A DNA stretch of 64,000 bases from Pleodorina starrii (taxonomy: Eukaryota; Chlorophyta; Chlorophyceae; Chlamydomonadales; Volvocaceae). The stretch is taken from assembly GCA_030267565.1 (NCBI GenBank), contig BRXU01000025.1:975501-1039500 (forward strand). The letters are read 5' to 3'. Of this stretch, positions 54,349-64,000 are shown one piece after another (position 1 is the stretch's first letter; every line of letters begins with the position of its first letter). The notes beneath the pieces are model-generated. The model did not search any database and was not told where the DNA came from. It saw nothing but the letters and a program-made list of their open reading frames with translations. Position numbers and translations under genes: made by a program.

Positions 54349-57300
54349 ATTGCGGCGCGCCTCTTTGCGGCCCCGCTCATTCCTTTCCGTCTCCGCGTTG
54401 CCGGCCGCTCCGGTGTGCACGCAGGCGGGTACGGCAGGTACGGCGGGTGCGGAAAGAGCCTGCTTGCATGGCGTGGCCGGCGCGGCGCAGCGCTTGCTTA
54501 ACACGGCGCGGCTTGGCGATTACTTTTGCGGCGGTTGGACGAATACGCGTGCTGGATGCGGGGTCTGCTGGATGCGGGGTTTTGGCGATGATCACGTGAT
54601 ATTGTGGCGCGCCCCTTTGCGGCCCCGCTCATTCTTTTCCGTCTCCGTGTTGCCGGCCGCTCCGGTGTGCACGCAGGCGGGTACGGCAGGTACGGCGGGT
54701 GCGGAAAGAGCCTGCTTCCATGGCGTGGCCGGCGCGGTGCAGCGCTTGCTTAACACGGCGCGGCTTGGCGATTACTTGTGTGGCGGTTGGACGAATACGC
54801 GTGCTGGATGCGGGGTCTGCTGGATGCGGGGTTTTGGCGATGATCACGTGATATTGCGGCGCGCCTCTTTGCGGCCCCGCTCATTCTTTTCCGTCTCCGC
54901 GTTGCCGGCCGCTCCGGTGTGCACGCAGGCGGGTACGGCAGGTACGGCGGGTGCGGAAAGAGCCTGCTTGCATGGCGTGGCCGGCGCGGTGCAGCGCTTG
55001 CTTAACACGGCGCGGCTTGGCGATTACTTTTGCGGCGGTTGGACGAATACGCGTGCTGGATGCGGGGTCTGCTGGATGCGGGGTTTTGGCGATGATCACG
55101 TGATATTGCGGCGCGCCTCTTTGCGGCCCCGCTCATTCCTTTCCGTCTCCGCGTTGCCGGCCGCTCCGGTGTGCACGCAGGCGGGTACGGCAGGTACGGC
55201 GGGTGCGGAAAGAGCCTGCTTGCATGGCGTGGCCGGCGCGGCGCAGCGCTTGCTTAACACGGCGCGGCTTGGCGATTACTTTTGCGGCGGTTGGACGAAT
55301 ACGCGTGCTGGATGCGGGGTCTGCTGGATGCGGGGTTTTGGCGATGATCACGTGATATTGTGGCGCGCCCCTTTGCGGCCCCGCTCATTCTTTTCCGTCT
55401 CCGTGTTGCCGGCCGCTCCGGTGTGCACGCAGGCGGGTACGGCAGGTACGGCGGGTGCGGAAAGAGCCTGCTTCCATGGCGTGGCCGGCGCGGTGCAGCG
55501 CTTGCTTAACACGGCGCGGCTTGGCGATTACTTGTGTGGCGGTTGGACGAATACGCGTGCTGGATGCGGGGTCTGCTGGATGCGGGGTTTTGGCGATGAT
55601 CACGTGATATTGCGGCGCGCCTCTTTGCGGCCCCGCTCATTCTTTTCCGTCTCCGCGTTGCCGGCCGCTCCGGTATGCGCGCAGTCGGGTACGGCAGGTA
55701 CGGCGGGTGCGGAAAGAGCCTGCTTGCATGGCGTGGCCGGCGCGGTGCAGCGCTTGCTTAACACGGCGCGGCTTGGCGATTACTTGTGCGGCGGTTGGAC
55801 GAATACGCGTGCTGGATGCGGGGTCTGCTGGATGCGGGGTTTTGGCGATGATCACGTGATATTGCGGCGTGCCCCTTTGTGGCCCTGCTCATTCCTTTCC
55901 GTCTCCGCGTTGCCGGCCGCTCCGGTGTGCGTGCAGGCGGGTACGGCAGGTACGGCGGGTGCGGAAAGAGCCTGCTTCCATGGCGTGGCCGGCGCGGTGC
56001 AGCGCTTGCTTAACACGGCGCGGCTTGGCGATTACTTGTGTGGCGGTTGGACGAATACGCGTGCTGGATGCGGGGTCTGCTGGATGCGGGGTTTTGGCGA
56101 TGATCACGTGATATTGCGGCGCGCCTCTTTGCGGCCCCGCTCATTCTTTTCCGTCTCCGCGTTGCCGGCCGCTCCGGTGTGCACGCAGGCGGGTACGGCA
56201 GGTACGGCGGGTGCGGAAAGAGCCTGCTTCCATGGCGTGGCCGGCGCGGTGCAGCGCTTGCTTAACACGGCGCGGCTTGGCGATTACTTGTGTGGCGGTT
56301 GGACGAATACGCGTGCTGGATGCGGGGTCTGCTGGATGCGGGGTTTTGGCGATGATCACGTGATATTGCGGCGCGCCTCTTTGCGGCCCCGCTCATTCTT
56401 TTCCGTCTCCGCGTTGCCGGCCGCTCCGGTGTGCACGCAGGCGGGTACGGCAGGTACGGCGGGTGCGGAAAGAGCCTGCTTGCATGGCGTGGCCGGCGCG
56501 GCGCAGCGCTTGCTTAACACGGCGCGGCTTGGCGATTACTTTTGCGGCGGTTGGACGAATACGCGTGCTGGATGCGGGGTCTGCTGGATGCGGGGTTTTG
56601 GCGATGATCACGTGATATTGTAGCGCGCCCCTTTGCGGCCCCGCTCATTCTTTTCCGTCTCCGCGTTGCCGGCCGCTCCGGTATGCGCGCAGTCGGGTAC
56701 GGCAGGTACGGCGGGTGCGGAAAGAGCCTGCTTGCATGGCGTGGCCGGCGCGGTGCAGCGCTTGCTTAACACGGCGCGGCTTGGCGATTACTTGTGCGGC
56801 GGTTGGACGAATACGCGTGCTGGATGCGGGGTCTGCTGGATGCGGGGTTTTGGCGATGATCACGTGATATTGCGGCGTGCCCCTTTGTGGCCCTGCTCAT
56901 TCCTTTCCGTCTCCGCGTTGCCGGCCGCTCCGGTGTGCGTGCAGGCGGGTACGGCAGGTACGGCGGGTGCGGAAAGAGCCTGCTTCCATGGCGTGGCCGG
57001 CGCGGTGCAGCGCTTGCTTAACACGGCGCGGCTTGGCGATTACTTGTGTGGCGGTTGGACGAATACGCGTGCTGGATGCGGGGTCTGCTGGATGCGGGGT
57101 TTTGGCGATGATCACGTGATATTGCGGCGCGCCTCTTTGCGGCCCCGCTCATTCTTTTCCGTCTCCGCGTTGCCGGCCGCTCCGGTGTGCACGCAGGCGG
57201 GTACGGCAGGTACGGCGGGTGCGGAAAGAGCCTGCTTGCATGGCGTGGCCGGCGCGGTGCAGCGCTTGCTTAACACGGCGCGGCTTGGCGATTACTTTTG

Positions 57301-57379
57301 CGGCGGTTGGACGAATACGCGTGCTGGATGCGGGGTCTGCTGGATGCGGGGTTTTGGCGATGATCACGTGATATTGTAG

Positions 57380-59143
57380 CGCGCCCCTTTGTGGCCCTGC
57401 TCATTCCTTTCCGTCTCCGCGTTGCCGGCCGCTCCGGTATGCGCGCAGTCGGGTACGGCAGGTACGGCGGGTGCGGAAAGAGCCTGCTTGCATGGCGTGG
57501 CCGGCGCGGTGCAGCGCTTGCTTAAAACGGCGCGGCTTGGCGATTACTTGTGCGGCGGTTGGACGAATACGCGTGCTGGATGCGGGGTCTGCTGGATGCG
57601 GGGTTTTGGCGATGATCACGTGATATTGCGGCGTGCCCCTTTGTGGCCCTGCTCATTCCTTTCCGTCTCCGCGTTGCCGGCCGCTCCGGTGTGCGTGCAG
57701 GCGGGTACGGCAGGTACGGCGGGTGCGGAAAGAGCCTGCTTGCATGGCGTGGCCGGCGCGGCGCAGCGCTTGCTTAACACGGCGCGGCTTGGTGATTACT
57801 TGTGCGGCGGTTGGACGAATACGTGTGCTGGATGCGGGGTCTGCTGGATGCGGGGTTTTGGCGATGATCACGTGATATTGCGGCGCGCCTCTTTGCGGCC
57901 CCGCTCATTCCTTTCCGTCTCCGCGTTGCCGGCCGCTCCGGTGTGCACGCAGGCGGGTACGGCAGGTACGGCGGGTGCGGAAAGAGCCTGCTTGCATGGC
58001 GTGGCCGGCGCGGTGCAGCGCTTGCTTAACACGGCGCGGCTTGGCGATTACTTGTGCGGCGGTTGGACGAATACGCGTGCTGGATGCGGGGTCTGCTGGA
58101 TGCGGGGTTTTGGCGATGATCACGTGATATTGCGGCGTGCCCCTTTGTGGCCCTGCTCATTCCTTTCCGTCTCCGCGTTGCCGGCCGCTCCGGTGTGCGT
58201 GCAGGCGGGTACGGCAGGTACGGCGGGTGCGGAAAGAGCCTGCTTCCATGGCGTGGCCGGCGCGGTGCAGCGCTTGCTTAACATGGCGCGGCTTGGCGAT
58301 TACTTGTGTGGCGGTTGGACGAATACGTGTGCTGGATGCGGGGTCTGCTGGATGCGGGGTTTTGGCGATGATCACGTGATATTGCGGCGCGCCTCTTTGC
58401 GGCCCCGCTCATTCCTTTCCGTCTCCGCGTTGCCGGCCGCTCCGGTGTGCACGCAGGCGGGTACGGCAGGTACGGCGGGTGCGGAAAGAGCCTGCTTGCA
58501 TGGCGTGGCCGGCGCGGCGCAGCGCTTGCTTAACACGGCGCGGCTTGGCGATTACTTTTGCGGCGGTTGGACGAATACGCGTGCTGGATGCGGGGTCTGC
58601 TGGATGCGGGGTTTTGGCGATGATCACGTGATATTGTGGCGCGCCCCTTTGCGGCCCCGCTCATTCTTTTCCGTCTCCGTGTTGCCGGCCGCTCCGGTGT
58701 GCACGCAGGCGGGTACGGCAGGTACGGCGGGTGCGGAAAGAGCCTGCTTCCATGGCGTGGCCGGCGCGGTGCAGCGCTTGCTTAACACGGCGCGGCTTGG
58801 CGATTACTTGTGTGGCGGTTGGACGAATACGCGTGCTGGATGCGGGGTCTGCTGGATGCGGGGTTTTGGCGATGATCACGTGATATTGCGGCGCGCCTCT
58901 TTGCGGCCCCGCTCATTCTTTTCCGTCTCCGCGTTGCCGGCCGCTCCGGTGTGCACGCAGGCGGGTACGGCAGGTACGGCGGGTGCGGAAAGAGCCTGCT
59001 TGCATGGCGTGGCCGGCGCGGTGCAGCGCTTGCTTAACACGGCGCGGCTTGGCGATTACTTTTGCGGCGGTTGGACGAATACGCGTGCTGGATGCGGGGT
59101 CTGCTGGATGCGGGGTTTTGGCGATGATCACGTGATATTGTAG
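57380..59143. repeat. Seven-monomer higher-order block, first copy
   Basis: Starts with a monomer carrying the unique CTTAAAACGG change (57518-57530 region) and ends with a TAG-bearing monomer. The same order of monomer types recurs at 61160-62923. Confidence 0.8.
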
Positions 59144-61159
59144 CGCGCCCCTTTGCGGCCCCGCTCATTCTTTTCCGTCTCCGCGTTGCCGGCCGCTCCG
59201 GTATGCGCGCAGTCGGGTACGGCAGGTACGGCGGGTGCGGAAAGAGCCTGCTTGCATGGCGTGGCCGGCGCGGTGCAGCGCTTGCTTAACACGGCGCGGC
59301 TTGGCGATTACTTGTGCGGCGGTTGGACGAATACGCGTGCTGGATGCGGGGTCTGCTGGATGCGGGGTTTTGGCGATGATCACGTGATATTGCGGCGTGC
59401 CCCTTTGTGGCCCTGCTCATTCCTTTCCGTCTCCGCGTTGCCGGCCGCTCCGGTGTGCGTGCAGGCGGGTACGGCAGGTACGGCGGGTGCGGAAAGAGCC
59501 TGCTTCCATGGCGTGGCCGGCGCGGTGCAGCGCTTGCTTAACACGGCGCGGCTTGGCGATTACTTGTGTGGCGGTTGGACGAATACGCGTGCTGGATGCG
59601 GGGTCTGCTGGATGCGGGGTTTTGGCGATGATCACGTGATATTGCGGCGCGCCTCTTTGCGGCCCCGCTCATTCTTTTCCGTCTCCGCGTTGCCGGCCGC
59701 TCCGGTGTGCACGCAGGCGGGTACGGCAGGTACGGCGGGTGCGGAAAGAGCCTGCTTCCATGGCGTGGCCGGCGCGGTGCAGCGCTTGCTTAACACGGCG
59801 CGGCTTGGCGATTACTTGTGTGGCGGTTGGACGAACACGCGTGCTGGATGCGGGGTCTGCTGGATGCGGGGTTTTGGCGATGATCACGTGATATTGCGGC
59901 GCGCCTCTTTGCGGCCCCGCTCATTCTTTTCCGTCTCCGCGTTGCCGGCCGCTCCGGTGTGCACGCAGGCGGGTACGGCAGGTACGGCGGGTGCGGAAAG
60001 AGCCTGCTTGCATGGCGTGGCCGGCGCGGCGCAGCGCTTGCTTAACACGGCGCGGCTTGGCGATTACTTTTGCGGCGGTTGGACGAATACGCGTGCTGGA
60101 TGCGGGGTCTGCTGGATGCGGGGTTTTGGCGATGATCACGTGATATTGTAGCGCGCCCCTTTGCGGCCCCGCTCATTCTTTTCCGTCTCCGCGTTGCCGG
60201 CCGCTCCGGTATGCGCGCAGTCGGGTACGGCAGGTACGGCGGGTGCGGAAAGAGCCTGCTTGCATGGCGTGGCCGGCGCGGTGCAGCGCTTGCTTAACAC
60301 GGCGCGGCTTGGCGATTACTTGTGCGGCGGTTGGACGAATACGCGTGCTGGATGCGGGGTCTGCTGGATGCGGGGTTTTGGTGATGATCACGTGATATTG
60401 CGGCGTGCCCCTTTGTGGCCCTGCTCATTCCTTTCCGTCTCCGCGTTGCCGGCCGCTCCGGTGTGCGTGCAGGCGGGTACGGCAGGTACGGCGGGTGCGG
60501 AAAGAGCCTGCTTCCATGGCGTGGCCGGCGCGGTGCAGCGCTTGCTTAACATGGCGCGGCTTGGCGATTACTTGTGTGGCGGTTGGACGAATACGTGTGC
60601 TGGATGCGGGGTCTGCTGGATGCGGGGTTTTGGCGATGATCACGTGATATTGCGGCGCGCCTCTTTGCGGCCCCGCTCATTCCTTTCCGTCTCCGCGTTG
60701 CCGGCCGCTCCGGTGTGCACGCAGGCGGGTACGGCAGGTACGGCGGGTGCGGAAAGAGCCTGCTTGCATGGCGTGGCCGGCGCGGCGCAGCGCTTGCTTA
60801 ACACGGCGCGGCTTGGCGATTACTTTTGCGGCGGTTGGACGAATACGCGTGCTGGATGCGGGGTCTGCTGGATGCGGGGTTTTGGCGATGATCACGTGAT
60901 ATTGCGGCGCGCCTCTTTGCGGCCCCGCTCATTCTTTTCCGTCTCCGCGTTGCCGGCCGCTCCGGTGTGCACGCAGGCGGGTACGGCAGGTACGGCGGGT
61001 GCGGAAAGAGCCTGCTTGCATGGCGTGGCCGGCGCGGTGCAGCGCTTGCTTAACACGGCGCGGCTTGGCGATTACTTTTGCGGCGGTTGGACGAATACGC
61101 GTGCTGGATGCGGGGTCTGCTGGATGCGGGGTTTTGGCGATGATCACGTGATATTGTAG

Positions 61160-62923
61160 CGCGCCCCTTTGCGGCCCCGCTCATTCTTTTCCGTCTCCGC
61201 GTTGCCGGCCGCTCCGGTATGCGCGCAGTCGGGTACGGCAGGTACGGCGGGTGCGGAAAGAGCCTGCTTGCATGGCGTGGCCGGCGCGGTGCAGCGCTTG
61301 CTTAAAACGGCGCGGCTTGGCGATTACTTGTGCGGCGGTTGGACGAATACGCGTGCTGGATGCGGGGTCTGCTGGATGCGGGGTTTTGGCGATGATCACG
61401 TGATATTGCGGCGTGCCCCTTTGTGGCCCTGCTCATTCCTTTCCGTCTCCGCGTTGCCGGCCGCTCCGGTGTGCGTGCAGGCGGGTACGGCAGGTACGGC
61501 GGGTGCGGAAAGAGCCTGCTTGCATGGCGTGGCCGGCGCGGCGCAGCGCTTGCTTAACACGGCGCGGCTTGGTGATTACTTGTGCGGCGGTTGGACGAAT
61601 ACGTGTGCTGGATGCGGGGTCTGCTGGATGCGGGGTTTTGGCGATGATCACGTGATATTGCGGCGCGCCTCTTTGCGGCCCCGCTCATTCCTTTCCGTCT
61701 CCGCGTTGCCGGCCGCTCCGGTGTGCACGCAGGCGGGTACGGCAGGTACGGCGGGTGCGGAAAGAGCCTGCTTGCATGGCGTGGCCGGCGCGGTGCAGCG
61801 CTTGCTTAACACGGCGCGGCTTGGCGATTACTTGTGTGGCGGTTGGACGAATACGCGTGCTGGATGCGGGGTCTGCTGGATGCGGGGTTTTGGCGATGAT
61901 CACGTGATATTGCGGCGTGCCCCTTTGTGGCCCTGCTCATTCCTTTCCGTCTCCGCGTTGCCGGCCGCTCCGGTGTGCGTGCAGGCGGGTACGGCAGGTA
62001 CGGCGGGTGCGGAAAGAGCCTGCTTCCATGGCGTGGCCGGCGCGGTGCAGCGCTTGCTTAACATGGCGCGGCTTGGCGATTACTTGTGTGGCGGTTGGAC
62101 GAATACGTGTGCTGGATGCGGGGTCTGCTGGATGCGGGGTTTTGGCGATGATCACGTGATATTGCGGCGCGCCTCTTTGCGGCCCCGCTCATTCCTTTCC
62201 GTCTCCGCGTTGCCGGCCGCTCCGGTGTGCACGCAGGCGGGTACGGCAGGTACGGCGGGTGCGGAAAGAGCCTGCTTGCATGGCGTGGCCGGCGCGGCGC
62301 AGCGCTTGCTTAACACGGCGCGGCTTGGCGATTACTTGTGCGGCGGTTGGACGAATACGCGTGCTGGATGCGGGGTCTGCTGGATGCGGGGTTTTGGCGA
62401 TGATCACGTGATATTGTGGCGCGCCCCTTTGCGGCCCCGCTCATTCTTTTCCGTCTCCGTGTTGCCGGCCGCTCCGGTGTGCACGCAGGCGGGTACGGCA
62501 GGTACGGCGGGTGCGGAAAGAGCCTGCTTCCATGGCGTGGCCGGCGCGGTGCAGCGCTTGCTTAACACGGCGCGGCTTGGCGATTACTTGTGTGGCGGTT
62601 GGACGAATACGCGTGCTGGATGCGGGGTCTGCTGGATGCGGGGTTTTGGCGATGATCACGTGATATTGCGGCGCGCCTCTTTGCGGCCCCGCTCATTCTT
62701 TTCCGTCTCCGCGTTGCCGGCCGCTCCGGTGTGCACGCAGGCGGGTACGGCAGGTACGGCGGGTGCGGAAAGAGCCTGCTTGCATGGCGTGGCCGGCGCG
62801 GTGCAGCGCTTGCTTAACACGGCGCGGCTTGGCGATTACTTTTGCGGCGGTTGGACGAATACGCGTGCTGGATGCGGGGTCTGCTGGATGCGGGGTTTTG
62901 GCGATGATCACGTGATATTGTAG
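61160..62923. repeat. Seven-monomer higher-order block, second copy
   Basis: Same seven monomer types in the same order as 57380-59143, including the CTTAAAACGG marker. Small differences occur, such as GCGGCCCCGC in place of GTGGCCCTGC in the first monomer and TACTTGTGCG in place of TACTTTTGCG in the fifth. Confidence 0.8.
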
Positions 62924-62955
62924 CGCGCCCCTTTGCGGCCCCGCTCATTCTTTTT

Positions 62956-62996
62956 GGGCGGGGCCCCAGCGCGAAGCGCCCAGGGGGGCCCCGCCC
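62956..62996. other. Strong GC hairpin at the satellite's right edge
   Basis: GGGCGGGGCCCC (62956-62967) and GGGGCCCCGCCC (62985-62996) form a perfect 12-bp stem, with GCGC-GAA-GCGC inside the loop. It replaces the satellite exactly after CATTCTTTTT. Confidence 0.7.
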
Positions 62997-63713
62997 TGTA
63001 GGATTACCCATGTCCGTGGGTTCTGGGTTCTGGGTTCTGGGAAGTAATTGGACAAGTGTAGACTTTCGGTCAACGGAAAGTCTGCATAAGTAAAAGATTA
63101 CATTCTTTATTGCACGGTAAATTTATTATTGGAACCCAACATCGCATGAGTACAAACCAGTTTGGCAGCCTCCATGGACCGAGGCCGAGGTCAAACCATC
63201 ACCTCTCGGCCTATATATTTCCAGAAGAGTCATCGTTCCTTAAGGTGGAATTCTGACATGACGGCGTGAAATGAATCTTCGTTTCGGAAACAAACTATGT
63301 TTGCATTGCGAACATTCTTCCCGCGACCACACCACAGCAGCTCTGCTAGCCGGTCCGATCGTCTTGACGCATATTACTATTACAAAGGTTGCAAGGAGCA
63401 AACCATGAGGGGCAAACTGCTGGTTGTTGGACGCCAAGCCGCAAATTGCACGCACGATGCAGCCCTATGCAGCGGTCTTCTGCGGGCCGCCCAACAAGTC
63501 CAGTCGGCAACCTAGGGGATGGACTTCTACATTCCCTGTCCTAATGTTATAGCAGTCAAGCCTCCTCTACGGCGAATACCTCGTCGGCAACTGCACGTCG
63601 TCGCTACCCTCGCAAACAGTTCCGCTGTCCTTCTATTGGCAAGTCAGCCTGCGTGATGTGTAAATGATACACTCCATGTCTACTGTCAAGTAACTTCAGC
63701 CAATGCGCTGGCC
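62997..63713. other. Spacer, no gene assigned
   Basis: Contains three or four GGTTCTG repeats near 63017-63040, and an 8-bp inverted repeat AGACTTTC/GAAAGTCT near 63060-63083. No convincing open frame or RNA gene is seen. Confidence 0.5.
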
Positions 63714-63857
63714 GGAAGAGTTGCACAGTGCCGAGACGGCGCGCGATGCTAAACATGGGTCGGATTGCTGAAGCCGAAGGCATTTCAGATATAAAGCTCT
63801 GGCTGCCTATCAGCAGGAATGTCGATGCGACACTCTCACAGTTGACGCCCTCGCCGC
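63714..63857 (+). repeat. Inverted flanking repeat, right copy
   Basis: Plus-strand counterpart of 53533-53672, from GAAGAGTTGCACAG to GACGCCCTCGCCGC. The same core occurs again, partially and in direct orientation, at the end of the window (GGCATTTCGGGAAACAGCTC from 63968), about 188 bp further on, so a short tandem series may begin here. Confidence 0.7.
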
Positions 63858-63965
63858 TCGCTTTGGAAATGCCGTATTTCGGTCGATGCGCACATGCGCT
63901 CATGCACCCGACGGGATGACGCGCTTCGCGCGGCGCCGGCAGGCCTTGATAACGACTCGGCTAGC

Positions 63966-64000
63966 AGGCATTTCGGGAAACAGCTCTGGCTGTCTATCAG
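63966..64000 (+). repeat. Partial further copy of the flanking repeat, cut by window end
   Basis: AGGCATTTCGGGAAACAGCT followed by CTGGCTGTCTATCAG resembles 63778-63812 (AGGCATTTCAGATATAAAGC, then CTGGCTGCCTATCAG). Confidence 0.55.

Larger units (their letters stand above)
54182..62954. repeat. 252-bp GC-rich satellite, about 35 monomers with higher-order structure
   Basis: Monomers of exactly 252 bp run without interruption for 8.8 kb. Diagnostic sites define monomer types: TCATTCC/TCATTCT, GTGCACGCAGGCG/ATGCGCGCAGTCG/GTGCGTGCAGGCG, GCGGTGCAG/GCGGCGCAG, TACTTTTGCG/TACTTGTG. Types recur in blocks: a seven-monomer block at 57380-59143 reappears at 61160-62923, 3780 bp (15 monomers) later. A four-monomer block at 55616-56623 reappears almost unchanged at 59144-60151. 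Because 252 is divisible by three, long open frames run through the array on the plus strand (829, 584, 332 codons). Six monomers end them with TGG to TAG. There is no start context, splice signal or recognisable domain, so it is annotated as non-coding satellite. Confidence 0.92.

Noticed and set aside
54149..62911. 72-codon minus-strand frames once per 252-bp monomer
   Set aside because: Shadow frames of the satellite.
54182..62954. CRISPR-like array
   Set aside because: The whole 252-bp monomer is repeated with no unique spacers, in a eukaryotic context.
62956..62996. Rho-independent terminator
   Set aside because: The hairpin is preceded, not followed, by a T run on the plus strand, no gene ends there, and the genome is eukaryotic.

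Overview
The window reads as a repeat-rich block of a nuclear genome from a chlorophyte green alga, most likely Volvocales (Chlamydomonas-like). Five observations support this: intron-bearing tRNA genes with Pol III A and B boxes; a LINE combining both endonuclease types as in the Dualen/RandI clade described from Chlamydomonas; a second, L1-type LINE whose 3' end carries the Chlamydomonas-type poly(A) signal TGTAA; a degenerate interstitial tract of TTTAGGG/TTTTAGGG telomere-like repeats; and an isolated exon with GT/AG splice borders. There are no operons, bacterial ribosome sites or CRISPR arrays. The species cannot be fixed from sequence alone.

Layout. (1) Positions 1-32310 and 40251-41101 form one tandem array of about 32 copies of a 1026-1030 bp unit. 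Each unit carries one class II tRNA-Leu(AAG) gene with a 10-nt intron, plus several decayed tRNA-like pieces. About 6.7 units lie on the minus strand (1-6914) and about 25.6 on the plus strand. The two arms meet head to head inside a tRNA gene near 6915. (2) One unit is interrupted by a 7.9-kb minus-strand LINE (32311-40237) flanked by a 13-bp target duplication. It encodes APE endonuclease, reverse transcriptase, an uncharacterised middle region, RNase H, a zinc knuckle and a C-terminal restriction-like endonuclease; the APE part is broken by two frameshifts. (3) 41102-42301 is a spacer with three copies of a hairpin-bearing repeat. (4) 42347-49971 is an almost complete L1-type LINE with ORF1 and ORF2 joined as TAGATG, a frameshift in a G8 run, PIP-box-like peptides at the ORF2 C-terminus and a G-rich 3' UTR, flanked by an unusually long 45-bp duplication. 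(5) 50017-54181 is a mixed spacer with a 21-bp minisatellite, a lone exon, telomere-like repeats, hairpins and an AT-rich stretch. (6) 54182-62954 is about 35 copies of a 252-bp GC-rich satellite with clear higher-order structure. Each monomer checked holds the palindrome ATCACGTGAT. (7) 62955-64000 holds a strong GC hairpin, spacer, and an inverted copy of a sequence also found just left of the satellite.

No ordinary single-copy host gene is complete here. The functional content is a large multicopy tRNA-Leu family, two LINEs and two satellites, with telomere-like sequence nearby. This fits a subtelomeric, pericentromeric or other heterochromatic domain, but which one is inference. The most unusual items are the tRNA-Leu gene turned into a satellite with a head-to-head inversion, the dual-endonuclease LINE with its unassigned middle domain, and the satellite with a regularly spaced CACGTG palindrome.
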